Part shown: one piece after another, positions 34,389 through 45,505 of the stretch
How positions within the stretch are numbered: position 1 is the first letter of the stretch
Layout: every line of letters begins with the position of its first letter
Assembly: GCF_000247695.1 (NCBI RefSeq)
Contig: NW_004624743.1
Location: forward strand, 11,179,744-11,243,743
Length of the DNA: 64,000 nt
Direction: 5' to 3'
From: Heterocephalus glaber
Taxonomy: Eukaryota; Chordata; Mammalia; Rodentia; Bathyergidae
Notes under the pieces: generated by a model
Seen by the model: the letters and a program-made list of their open reading frames with translations, nothing else
Told to the model about the DNA's origin: nothing
The model's database searches: none
Position numbers and translations under genes: made by a program

Positions 34389-36400
34389 TTGCCACAGTTA
34401 TTCTCTTTTTAAATCAAACACAAAATAATGATTTGTCTAATGATTTATGACATAGAGTCAACAAAATACAGTAGCAACATCTGTCATGGCCAGACCAAGC
34501 AAGGTAGGCCAAGCATTTTAAATTTAGCAAATATTATTAACTTTAAAATCCTAGGATCTATAAAATCAATCGACTAGTATCCTAGTTTCCTATAAATAGC
34601 CATTTTGGAATTCTGTAAATCAGATACATAAAAATTATATGTTTATATGAAAATAAATGTAAAGTGATATATGCTCTCTACTTTTCCATAACTTAATATT
34701 TATTAATGACATTTGACAGCCATGTGCATGTGTTTACTATTTGGAAGAAACATTCTATATGACTTCAAAATCTTTGCAGAAGCTATAGGTTTGCAGTAGA
34801 GAAATATGTTGTTTCTTACCTGCAGACCCTTTACATATTTATGTATAATTTTATAACCTAAATATGAATAAAATATACATTTATAGCATGTACTTTAAAA
34901 CAAATTGCAAAGTTGTGAGGTATGGTCATATTCAATTAAGTTAAATTAAAATAAGTAAAATCAAATAAAGTCAATTAATTTAAAAAGTATTAAAACAATG
35001 GCCAGAGTTCCTTTATTTTTACATATATAATTATTGACGTATATTTGTATGTTAATCATATTTGTTTACACGTTCACAAGTTATATACAATATATACTTC
35101 ATTGATTCTAAGACATTGATTTTAAACTTCTCTGAAAGAAGTACTTGTCTTATAATCAATAATATAATTCACTGAGATATTTCTCTCTCAGTACCAAAAA
35201 TAATAGAGTGTTAGATGGAATAAATAAAATAGAAAAAAAATTGTATATATGAGCACCTGTTATGCTGTTCTTCTTTTTTGGCAGGAAATAAATTACTCTT
35301 CTAGAAAATATATTGCAGGAACTCTATTACACACTAATAATTATCTTTAAAAACCTGCTAAATTAACCTAAATTTCTATCTAAGTGCACAAAGATCTCAG
35401 TCCATATTTTGAAGAACCATTTAATACTCAAAATGTGAAGGATTTTGATATTATGGAATGGAGTAGAGTTACAGAACAAAAAATGAAGGTGGTGATAATA
35501 GGCTGAAGTATAATTTTTAAACCATTAATATTTCTTTTGCATAGAATTCAATTTTGAGTTCAGAGATTATTTTCTTGATAATAAAAGTTATTTTAATTTT
35601 GTACAGAATATCATAAAATGATGTTCTCTAAACAATATAAATTACATGCTCTAATTGAAAATGAATCATTGAATTTATATTTATAATATAATGAAAATAT
35701 ATATAATTGAAAAATACTCTAACCAAAAAGTTGTGACATGATTTGTCAAAATCCCATAATTTAAATAGATTATAGTATTAAATAATTGAATATGTTTATC
35801 AATCAACAAGTATGGAAATATGCTTTTCTCCTAGCATTGAAAAAGTTAAGAAGCTATTTAAATGTCTCCAGTTATAGTAGTTTATTCACAGAATAAAGAA
35901 TGTGCTTGGTGTTAAAAATGATATTGCTGAAACAAACCCTATCTATGAACAAAGAAAAGAGCTTAGATCTTTATAATAATACAAAGTTACCCATGTTCTG
36001 TAAAATGAAATGTCTTTTACATTTAAAGATATGTGTATTTTGAATTATTCCATATTAAATATATGTAGTTTTGTGTAATTAACAATAAGGAAAATAATTA
36101 AGAAACAAAATGTACAAGTCATTAAAATGTAACAATGAAAGAAGCTAGCAAATATAAACAAAAATGTAATGAGAACAATTTTCAATTTTATCCTCTCATG
36201 TATACTCTTCCTTAGCTCATGTACAGAAAGCATAAGTGTATAATATGGCTGATGATTAATTGAGGTTTTAACTTTAGGTAGACAAAGGGATTTTGGAACT
36301 AGAACTTGTACAGAAATAGCTCTCTATGCATGTAGACATTTCTTGCAGAAATTATAGAATTCATACGATCAGCATCTCTCTCCTTTCTTCTTAAATAATG
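34389..36400. other. Very AT-rich noncoding block
   Basis: No repeat family or gene is recognised. The stretch is the most AT-rich multi-kilobase part of the window, with many ATA, AAT and TTTA words. This is compatible with a matrix-attachment-like region, but composition alone does not show it. Confidence 0.4.
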
Positions 36401-38500
36401 ACTTTCCTTTGCTGATATTGAAAGTCACCCGTGAGAGAAGTTGGTTCAGATCGAATCGTTAGTATTGGAGCCGGCAGCAGGGAGCTCATCTGAGAGCAGC
36501 CCCTTCTTCCCACTCTTTGATGTTTTGTCAGGATATCAGTTAAATCCAAGGCTTCTTGGCATCAGGTTTTAATTTGCTATCATGGAAATGAATTGCATAC
36601 TCAGAACCAGGATAGATAATGTCTGTCTATTACAAGTCTTATGAAGTGGTCGGAGGCACTAAGTCAAATGATGAAGAAAAAAATTATAATTTGACAGCTT
36701 CATTATGTGTCTGGTAATTTGCCTCATTCATAATAAGTGCTTGGGACATTTCTGATTGGATGTTAGGCATTTATTGCCTCTGACAATAAACTTGGTTGCC
36801 ACATGTACTTTAGGAGAGGATTGGTTAACAGCATGTGGGAACTGTTTCTCCTGCTGTTTGGAGAAATATTTAGCAGGATTACAGTTGTAGAAACTACAGT
36901 ACAAGAAGACAAAGTGGTGAGATCACAGAGAGGATGTGAGCTTCTTACAATCCTCAATTCACAAATATCTTGCACTAATATGTGTCCTGTGTGTGTGTGT
37001 GTTACTTTGAAAAAAATGGTATGGTATTTTAAAAGTAACAAGAAAACTTGGAAATTGCAATTCAATGTGGACTTATCCTGAGCAGCAGTGCAAAGCCCTG
37101 TGTTAGGAAAAATTAAGAGCATATGTCCCAGAATTCAACTCTAATTTGCAATGAATTGCTTCAGTAAAACCACTTATATCAGTATTGTTAATCTTAATGG
37201 TTACAAGTGACCCATGTTTTAATAATCCAGACCATCAGTGGAGTACATATCTCTTTTTCTAATTAAGAATGTTTGACCACAAGAGGGAGTTCCTGGCCAA
37301 CTGTTTACTAATCCTCCACAGCTCTTATGGGCCTGAATTTACAAAGAAAAATAACTTCAGATATATTTAGTGCCTTCAGTGCTTTTGGGGTGAGAAAATC
37401 ATGAAAATCTACTTAAATACAGACCTTCATGTATTTCTAGAATGAAATATAAATTGCACTATGAAATTCTCAGGCTAGCATACCAATCATTTTTCAGGAA
37501 TGATCAACCTGCCATGTTTTTAAAAGTGCCTTCCGGATCTGCACTGAGAAATTGCGCTACACCAATTTGTGAACAAAACCCACACTGACAAACCAAGCAT
37601 GCTTTGAGCGGATAGATTGTGCCACTGTACATCAATTTGCTGGATCTGCGTGAATACAGATACTTTAGCTACAAAAATCGATACACACATTTTTGTTGAA
37701 TTTGGCATCATGGATGAATACAGTGTGGGCCAGGGTGTGACTTTGAAGCTAAAAAAATTAATTTGAAAATTTTAAAAGAGAAAAACGTTAGAAGTCCAGC
37801 CAGTACATTTCAGAATATAAATTTCAGCTATTATCCTCATGATTAGGAACACAATATGCCCAATAATTCAACCACAACTAGAAAGCTAAAAAGTATTTCC
37901 TATCGCATACTAATTTGACTTAAAATCATTTGTAACATAAAATACTCCCAGTAAGGGGTATATTGGCCCTCTCTGACAAAATATCGGTGCAATTAGGAAA
38001 CTGTCTTCTTATGTAGCATTGTTGGCTACCTTGGGAACTTAAGCTTTAAAAGTACTATTGTTTTGAAACTCACAGATGACTCCACCAAGAAGGTGATTTC
38101 TGCAGTGATTATTCCTAAAGTATTGCCCACAGTATTCTCAAGTCACGCTCAATGGTAGTTTTCTCACCTTACGATTAGAGCGAGAATTGTATCCATGTCA
38201 AAGAACGTGGGCACTTAGAGATAAACACTGTAGCAATGCATATTGTGATAATTAATAAGCGTGACAGGGGTAAATGCAGTAATTTTGGAAAAACTTATTT
38301 GGAGAAAATGACTGTCCCACATGTGTTCCTGTTGTGCTTTTATGGCATTGGCTATAAATATGGGATGTAGGAGAAGAAAATGTCAGTAATTCTTTTTGCT
38401 GTTCCCTCCCACCCCCTATGGTTCTTAGGATTGTATTATTCTCAACCATTTCTGACACGTTTTACCGCATGAAGTCATGCATTTTTAAGAGCTGCTCTTT
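36400..38500. other. Repeat-poor block, candidate conserved noncoding DNA
   Basis: I recognise no mobile element over about 2.1 kb apart from a short GT run at 36988-37001. CpG dinucleotides are retained more often than in the surroundings, for example around 36450-36475 and 37530-37685. No open frame has a recognised domain. This is what unique, possibly constrained DNA looks like, but constraint cannot be judged from one genome. Confidence 0.3.
37277..37289 (+). promoter_or_regulatory. Possible CTCF-like site
   Basis: CCACAAGAGGGAG resembles the CTCF core CCACNAGGGGGCG, with mismatches in the G run and at the end. It sits in repeat-poor sequence. A single motif match of this quality is weak evidence. 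Confidence 0.25.
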
Positions 38501-38937
38501 TTACAGTAACTTGAACTGACATGTAAGGAAAGCAGACTTCTCTAGTGACCCAAGCAAGCCTGAGCTCACAGAAAGGGTTCTCTCTACCTGTTTCCAATAC
38601 AAACACGGTGAGGAATAAAAGAATAGTGTGTGTCTACATACATTCAAGAGTAAGAATTCAAATGAAATGAAATATAGGGTAAGACGCAAGACCTTAAAAA
38701 CACACACACTAAATTATAGGTTGAAGTAGGTTTGAAATGAATATTCTTTGTCAGTACAAAGTTGAAGTAATGATAGATTGTTCCTTAGCATCTGAGACCA
38801 AAGATGAGATGACAGTAACCCAGAGAAAAGGAGAATTTATCTCATTTTTTCAGAAAGTTATCAGAATGCACTGTGCTATATTCTGTGGATAAGGAAAATG
38901 GTTAATTTTATTTCCTTCCTTTTCTTCCACCCTTCTT

Positions 38938-39062
38938 TTTCTCTGACTCTGTCTCTCTGTCTCTCTCTCTGTCTCTGTTTGTCTGTTTGTCTCTCTCTGT
39001 CTCTGTCTGTCTCTCTCTCTCACACACACAGACAGATATACACATGCATACACACAAACACG
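38938..39062. repeat. Compound (CT)n/(TGTC)n/(CA)n microsatellite
   Basis: A polypyrimidine run of CTCTGT and CTCTCT units changes at about 39022 to CACACACA and then to ACACATGC-type units. Overlapping arginine/glutamate- or serine/leucine-rich open frames on the two strands are artefacts of this repeat. Confidence 0.95.
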
Positions 39063-39222
39063 CAACTCATACACTCACTCTTCCTTTGGCCTTATAATAT
39101 TGAGATTCTCAAGAGAAGTTGTAAAAATATGCTTAGCACAAAATCTTAGTGAAAATGTCTGGATGATTTGGTCTCCATGATGTACAAAATCCAGATGTTT
39201 GAAAATACGCTTGTTAACTGAT

Positions 39223-39271
39223 ACATACATATATATATATATATAGATATAAATATATATATATATATATA
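39223..39271. repeat. (AT)n microsatellite
   Basis: About 49 bp of alternating AT with small interruptions (GATATAA). Confidence 0.95.
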
Positions 39272-41292
39272 TGGATGTGTGTTTGAACATGTATATGTGT
39301 ACATCTGTGTTTGCGTACAAAATCTTTAGCTTCATTGTGATGTCATTAAGAAAAATTTTTGATCTTCACATCTTGTCATCACGAATCACAATAAAATTTC
39401 CCAAATTTAATTTATAGAGTTAGCACACATTTAAGTTTTGAACATTTTGCTTTGGTAAATCCCTTATACTATAGACACGTGCATTCAAAGTTGAATTAAG
39501 GAATCATACCAATTATCTGAAAAAGGGGATTAAATATCAAAAAGTCCAACTTAAAATTTAACAGAGTTAAATGGAGAACCAGAGAGGATCAGCAACTTTT
39601 TTATGCCACATTTTCATAGTTCTCTCAAATTTAGGCCAAAATGCACCAAGTCTTTTCCTAATCCAAGAATCCTGCTTCCATACTATAGTAAGTGACAACA
39701 TAGTGTCACAGAAAAAGACCAAAAGAGAAATTGAGTTGAGTCTTAATGGTTATACTAAGAAATTCATATGTCTCTGAATCTTTATAAAAGGGGTTATATG
39801 TTATAATATTTTAATAATATCTTGGTTTTTTATTTAACTTATATACCTTAAATATCATCAGTGTGATTCTTGTCTTTGTTACTGTGATTGTGACACTGGT
39901 AAATTCTAGTTCCACAAAACCAATTTACATACCAAATTTCTTTAATCGGTAGGAATCCTCTAGTCAGAAAATCACAACTTTCTAGTGTGTGTGTCAAGCC
40001 TGGTGAGATGAATGATTTTAGACCCAAAATACCTTAAATAAATTCCATCAAGCCATTCAGAATGTGGTTTAAACTATTCCAAAACATCCTCATGCTGCTA
40101 CTGGACTGAGGGCTCCAGTTAATACTGCAAAAAGCTATCTTTAATAGCTGTTGGATGCTCAGCAGGATGAGCAGGTCTGGGATTAGAGATAATGATACTT
40201 GTTGGAACGGCAGGGAGGCAGCAGAGAAAGCGATCAGCCTCCCTAGCTTTGTAAAAGCACATTGGAAAGAAACTTAGATTCAGGAGAACATGATCTTCCA
40301 CAGTGATACACCTGATAATCTAAATAGTTCCTTTTTCTTTTAAGTTGATCTGAGAGCGCTATTGCAAATTTAAATGCAGTGTTGAAATAGTGACCCCTTT
40401 GTAAAAACTCTCCTTTTAGTGCTTGTTTCCATTTCATCATCTCTGTTCTGTTTTGATCTTTGTCATCACTGTGAATATCTGTGTTCTCGTTGTGTTCCCT
40501 ATGTCATTGTCCCACTCCCAGAGCCTTTTTGAAGTAGTCCAAAGGAATTGCATATATCTCCCCAAACATTTTAATGGGCTTGTATGCTTATGTTATTTCC
40601 TTACTTTGAAACATACAGAAGTGCTTTTCGCATTCAGTGAAAAACAATTTCATCTGCTAACAATGAGGTTCCTCCTTCCTCAGAAGTTACTAGCCCACTC
40701 TTTTTAACTAACTCTACTGCCACCTAAAATATTTCTTGAACTTCTGTGTCCTTCACAGAAGATACAGATACAGATACAGTCCTTCTGTATCTGGGCAACA
40801 ACTTCCCCGAAGCAGAAAAGGTCATACTTTCTCTATGGAAAACTGCCCACCACTTATGGCCCATATCAATAGGCATCACTCCAGATGTCTTTCTCCACAT
40901 CTGCTGGAATGGATCCCTCACCAATAGCAGTTAATCTGAAGCACTGAAAGAGATTATATGCTATAATTAGCGGCATTCATATATGTAGGTGCTGTCTTAC
41001 CATCACACCTTGCTCCTTCCCCTCTATAACACCGGCAATGCCATTTCCAGTTTTATCTTCCAAGACTGCCTGTATGCTCCATAACAGGCTTTCTATAAGC
41101 TATTTGTTAATTGATGAATTGAATAAAATAGTAAATTGCATAAACATGTAATTAGCGAAACTCACTATACACTAAGATCCACAGCCACTTAAACTCAGAA
41201 CTTGTAGTATTATGTACTCAGTTGCATGCCTTCTCTTTGCTTCTCCATTGGCCAGTGACGAACAATCCAGTGGTGCTTCCATTCTCAAATGC

Positions 41293-41436
41293 AATTCTTT
41301 CCATGATTCTGGTCACAAACTGAACTGGATGAGAATCAAATCCAACTTTCCCATAAGGTCAACATTGAACCTAACCATTGAATTTGATTCGGTTTGCATC
41401 CAGCTGGGCTTTCGAACAGAATTGTGGAAAGAATTA
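41293..41436. repeat. 144 bp imperfect inverted repeat
   Basis: The left arm (41293-41347) begins AATTCTTTCCATGATTCTG. The reverse complement of the right arm (41382-41436) begins AATTCTTTCCACAATTCTG. I count about 40 matches in 55 positions without gaps, around a loop of about 34 bp. Most differences are transitions, which suits an old palindrome that has decayed. The same symmetry explains why both strands have similar open frames (CNSFHDS on plus, HNSFHNS on minus). It could be a miniature DNA transposon or an ancient palindromic repeat; the family is unknown to me. Confidence 0.75.
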
Positions 41437-42310
41437 TGTTCATGAACTGAGGTACCATTTACAGTGAGATCAAGGTCAGTGAGAAAATGAAGGTACAAGC
41501 ATCTTCCAGTTTGCCCCTACCCTGGAGCTATGTTGGGAAGGTTACTTTTTTCAACCAACCCTCACAGCGCCTATCAGGAAGCCTCTCCCAAGCTCTTGCT
41601 CCACTTCACAATCACTGCTTCTTCCTTTGTGCTTCAGGCCTAGGTATGGTATTTAAGCCCCTTTGTTTCTAACCTGGAGGCTGTATTGCAACTTTGCTCC
41701 GCCCTCCAACCCACTCATGCCATTACAAATAGTAAACTCTATTCATTGCTTTCCTATTTGATGGTATTGTCTCTTTTCTCACCGGATCCTACTGAAATTC
41801 TACAAATATCCATGGATTGGACCTTATAAACAATCTATGTCTACAAAACAATAATTCTAAACAGGCATGGAAATTTTACAAATGGAAGTCTTTTCCTATG
41901 GGTATTAGAGCAGCAAGCTTAAATTAATTCAATAACCATTGTCTGTTTTCAATGTTCAGACATTAGTTTTTGTTTTTTGCTATTAGTGTACTGCGTAGCA
42001 AGGAACGCACACATACACATACACTAACACACAATCTGCACTTCTTTCCAAAATATAAAGTTACTGAAAGATTTCAACTTCTAAGCACAGCCAGCATCCC
42101 TCACCAGTCAGTGTCTACCAGAGTCGGTAGACTAGCTATCGTAATTCATAACCATGAGTCATAACTGCAGCTTTGATTTTTTTCAAAAAATCTCATTAAA
42201 GCACATAAGCTGCTTCCTGTTGCCAACCTCTTTGAATTAGGAAGTAATTTTCCATTAGTTCTTAAGTAGGCAAAACAGATTTTGAAGTTTTTCTTTCATA
42301 TGTGTGCTCT

Positions 42311-42498
42311 GCCAGGTGTTGTGGCACAGGCCTGTAATCCTAGCAGTCTTAGGGGCTGAGGCAGGAGGATAGCAAGCTCATAGCAAGCTTGGGCAACTTA
42401 GCAAGCCCCTGTCTCTAAATAAAAATGTAAAAAGGGGTTGGAGATTTAGTTCAGTGTAAAGGCCCTGGGCTCAACCCCAGTACTATAAAAGGAAAAAA
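42311..42498 (+). mobile_element. B1-dID dimeric SINE
   Basis: Well preserved dimer. The B1 half is CCAGGTGTTGTGGCACAGG, CCTGTAATCCTAGCAG, GGGGCTGAGGCAGGAGG. An A-rich linker leads to the dID half (GGGGTTGGAGATTTAGTTCA, GTGTAAAGGCCCTGGGC, TCAACCCCAGTACT). The flanks ATGTGTGCTCTGCC and ATGTGTACATTGCC agree at 11 of 14 positions and may be the target-site duplication. Confidence 0.93.
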
Positions 42499-42615
42499 TG
42501 TGTACATTGCCTTGTATCTTGTTAGAATCTATATTCATGTACACTATATTGTTTATCAAAAGCTCTTATGCTAATATCATTATTAAGACATTAACTCTAA
42601 CTTTTTACAGAATCT

Positions 42616-43103
42616 TGTCAAGAGCAATTTTTTTAGAGTAAAAATATTTATTGGGGAATAGCAATAGGGAATAAGAATGGGAAATAAGAATAACTCCTGA
42701 GAGACAGGAGGGGTCCTGAACAGGTTGCCAACAAGCCTACTACTCAAAGGTAATTTTATAGAGCAAAGTGATGGGGTGGGTACCCAGGGATAGAAACTAT
42801 AATCAACCAATAAGATTACAAGTATAGTCACTTAAGTAACATTGGACCATTAGTAACAAGGGTATATGGGTGACATCATTAACCTTGGTAGATAACTTCT
42901 CCTCTTAGTCTTAGTGTCTTAGTCCTGGTAGTCTTAGTCTTAATGGGCAGAGGAGGATGGCCCTCCCAATGAGTTAATGGTCTATCTATATGGGAATAAT
43001 TGAAATTGACAGAATTTATCATATTAGTTTCTTTGTGAGAGACAGAAAAATCAACAAATCTAAAATGGTTAAATAAAGCCAGTTTTCTCCCTGAAACTTA
43101 ACA
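42616..43103 (-). mobile_element. Solo LTR of an endogenous retrovirus
   Basis: On the minus strand the element starts TGTTAAGTTTCAGGGAG (43103 downward) and ends CTCTTGACA (42616), so TGTTAAG...CTTGACA form imperfect terminal inverted repeats with the canonical TG...CA ends. U3 has tandem-like AAGACTAAG words (plus-strand 42900-42945). The TATA box (TTTATA on plus, 42755-42760) and polyadenylation signal (TTTATT on plus, 42647-42652; CCAATAAATA on minus) are about 105 bp apart. No primer binding site or coding remnant follows. I could not find a clear target-site duplication. Confidence 0.72.
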
Positions 43104-44149
43104 CATTCTGAACATTTAATCCAAAAGAATTGTATTTTAGAAAGGAACATTGTATTTTGTGAGTGTTCTTACTTGTTTTTCTCTAGCTGAAATATAGCTC
43201 AGCCAATTTGAATCCAATTTCGTAATTAAAAATTGCTCCCCTTCTGTGAACCTGTAGTAATGTTTCATCCAAAAGCAGATTATTACAACCAAATTATAAA
43301 CTCCTAAAAAAGAAGGGGAGCATTATAAATGGAAACACCCACCCAACCTTAAGTACAATATAGCAGTGCAAACAGCATACACTAATGACAGTAATCCCGC
43401 ATGCCTTGGCCATATTCATGCAAATGACAGTTTGGTACAGATGTGCCGCACATTTGCATGGTTAATGGCATCATTTTTTTGTCCTTTTCTACTCCTCTAT
43501 AGTATGATCAGCTGTTATGCTTACCATTACAAATTCTACGTGCTGTTCCTAACATTAATGGAAACATAAGGCTGGTAGTTTCCTTGTCAGTGATTTAACT
43601 AAAACATGCACATGCACAAAAAAGCAGAAGGTGTAGGAGGAGGGGTGGGGTGGAAAGAAGTGGTTAATGCCTAGCTGAGACTTTCTCTTTTCAGTGTTTC
43701 CCTTTCAAGATGATTCTGAAATAGGATCAATTTTAATGTATAGAAAACCTCAGTACTTTTCCCTATTCAGCTACACATGCAGGATATTCCACATGTAAGA
43801 GTCTCAGCTCGATTTATACATACATCTCTTTCTATTCCACTGTAAATACTGCATCTCAAATCATGGAAAGAACATCTTATTCTTTGGAGGATTGGATGCC
43901 AACAAACATGCAAAATAGTGACAGGGACAGGTCGATTCAAGGAGGTAACTCATCCATACACAACATTTCCTAATGTTTTTAGACATTTCCTAATCTTAAA
44001 ATTGCCAGTTTAGAAAAGTAAGCATCATATTAAAAAACAGATTCAGTTCTAGCCAAGAAAAGTGGTACGTAATCTAATGTTCTGATGTGCTCAAGAACAT
44101 AATACTTATAAATGGGGGGAGAAAGAGAGTTAACTTTTAATACATGGTA
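43104..44149. other. Noncoding sequence, no clear repeats
   Basis: No gene or repeat recognised. Two POU-octamer-like words in opposite orientation lie at 43418-43459. Confidence 0.35.
43418..43459. promoter_or_regulatory. Pair of inverted octamer (POU) motifs
   Basis: ATGCAAAT at 43418-43425 and its reverse complement ATTTGCAT at 43452-43459 stand 26 bp apart in sequence without recognised repeats. Both are exact octamers. An 8 bp word is expected a few times by chance in a window of this size, so functional meaning is uncertain. Confidence 0.25.
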
Positions 44150-44400
44150 AATAATAAAGGAATAAACATGTTTTATGTGCATGTACCAAGTCCACACAAG
44201 GAATGTAAATATTATGTACTGCAAATACGTACAATAAAAGGAAAAGGGATCAAGAAATGGATGAAGGGAGGAGAAAAGGAAAAGAAAAGGGATGATAAAA
44301 GAATTGAGATATGCTATGAACATGGACCAGTTTTCCACAAGGAATGTAAATATTATGAACACAAATACCTACTAATAAATGAAAATAAAATTTAAAAATG
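44150..44400 (+). mobile_element. L1 3' UTR variant with duplicated terminal unit
   Basis: GGAATGTAAATATTATG followed by CAAATAC.TAC and AATAAA occurs twice, near 44198 and near 44341, each preceded by a CATG.ACCA word. Between them lies a purine-rich stretch like that of the L1 3' UTR. The second unit ends in AATAAAATTTAAAAATG. The antisense copy at 57541-57715 shares the purine-rich part and one terminal unit. I read this as an L1 3' UTR subfamily tail with a tandem or stacked end. Confidence 0.6.
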
Positions 44401-44734
44401 ACCTAATACAATCCACTGATTTTAAGAAATTGTAATTGATTCTGTCACTTTCTTTTTTAAAAGAAAATCTGAACAGAACATTTCAAATGCCACTTTTTTA
44501 TCACTTCTAAATTTCAGAATTTTATCAGCTTAAAGTTAAACCCAAACAGAAAGGCATGTTTATTCTCAGTTCAATATTTTAAAAAATTTTTGTCCAGTTG
44601 TTTTTTTCATTTACTTTTCTTTACCCATAAACCATCAACCTTGTGATAATAATGCAAATGACACATGTTTGGGGATATAGCTATGTCAATCTGTGCAAAT
44701 GGAGGAAAGAGAATGAATTTTTAAATTAATATTT

Positions 44735-44874
44735 TCATTTGTTTTAAGCTTCAGTGACACATAAAAACATACAAGTGGTACATATTAAGGGGTTAGATTG
44801 TTTCTTTACACATACATGCTATGCTTAAATCAGTTTCAGTATATCCTATAACCTTAAATATTTATTAATTCTTT
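44735..44874 (-). mobile_element. Old L1 3' UTR, antisense (left part)
   Basis: CAAGTGGTACATATTAAGGG, CACATACATGCTATGC and AAATCAGTTTCAGTATATCC are reversed old L1 3' UTR sequence. The element continues at 45251 after a younger L1 insertion. Confidence 0.65.
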
Positions 44875-45265
44875 TTTATCGGAACACTGAACTTTGTTGA
44901 AATTATAACTTTTTGTACATTAGAAGTATCTTTTCAAAAGAATTAAAAGAATCATACCACAGTGATATATGCACACCCATGTTTATAGTGTCACAGTTTG
45001 TGATAGCTAAAACTTGGAAACAGCCCAAGTGCCCATCATCTGGAGACTGGATAAAGAAAATGTGTGGGTTTTTTAATAAAATGGACTACTACTCAGCCAT
45101 AAAGAATGAGAAATTAGAGTCATGTATAGCTGAATGGATGCACATTGAGGCCATACTCTTAAGTGAAATAAATAGGACACACATGTAAATAGCGAACAGT
45201 TTCTCTGGTGTGAGAAACTGGAAGTGTAAATAAAGATAAAAATGTATTATATTTACTAATTCTTT
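44860..45265 (+). mobile_element. Young L1 insertion with 15 bp TSD
   Basis: The body (44875-45250) encodes the ORF2 C-terminus in one open frame (44913-45188): TPMFIVSQFVIAKTWKQPKC, then SGDWIKKM and DYYSAIKNEKLES, then a stop and a very short 3' UTR. ATTTATTAATTCTTT (44860-44874) and ATTTACTAATTCTTT (45251-45265) are the target-site duplication, one mismatch. It inserted into an old antisense L1. Most of the lineage-typical 3' UTR is missing, so the transcript was probably cleaved or primed early. Confidence 0.88.
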
Positions 45266-45505
45266 ATGGTGAAAACATTCAAATGTCTTCTTTTCTAGTT
45301 CGTTGAAATACACAGTGCACTGCTGTTACCTATGCAATAGGTGGCCTGTAGTCACCCCCTGCTCAATAGCATGCAGGGCTTCTTGTTCACATCGGCCTTT
45401 AGCCTTGCGCTGTGGTCGACCTTTTCCCATCACTCCCCTTCCTCACAGCCTCTGGTAAGCACCATTCTGTCTTCAGCTTTTCTGAGAGTTAGTGAATGGA
45501 TTCTT
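45251..45505 (-). mobile_element. Old L1 3' UTR, antisense (right part)
   Basis: Continuation of the element at 44735: GAAAACATTCAAATGTCTTC, TTACCTATGCAATAGG, then CTCACAGCCTCTGGTAAGCA with CCATTCTGTCTTCAGC, all words of the reversed old L1 3' UTR in the expected order. Confidence 0.7.

Larger units (their letters stand above)
38501..42310. other. Noncoding sequence with microsatellites and an inverted repeat
   Basis: No gene is supported. It contains a polypyrimidine/CA tract (38938-39062), an (AT)n tract (39223-39271) and a 144 bp inverted repeat (41293-41436). The rest is unassigned, and open frames on both strands have no recognised domains. Confidence 0.35.

Noticed and set aside
34389..36400. 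AT-rich block as a matrix attachment region or replication origin
   Set aside because: Only base composition supports it; no diagnostic motif cluster can be claimed from reading alone.
38850..39149. Arg/Glu-rich and Ser/Leu-rich frames on opposite strands
   Set aside because: Both are translations of the polypyrimidine microsatellite.
41212..41498. Similar peptides read from both strands around 41.3 kb
   Set aside because: The similarity is caused by the inverted repeat itself, not by two related genes.
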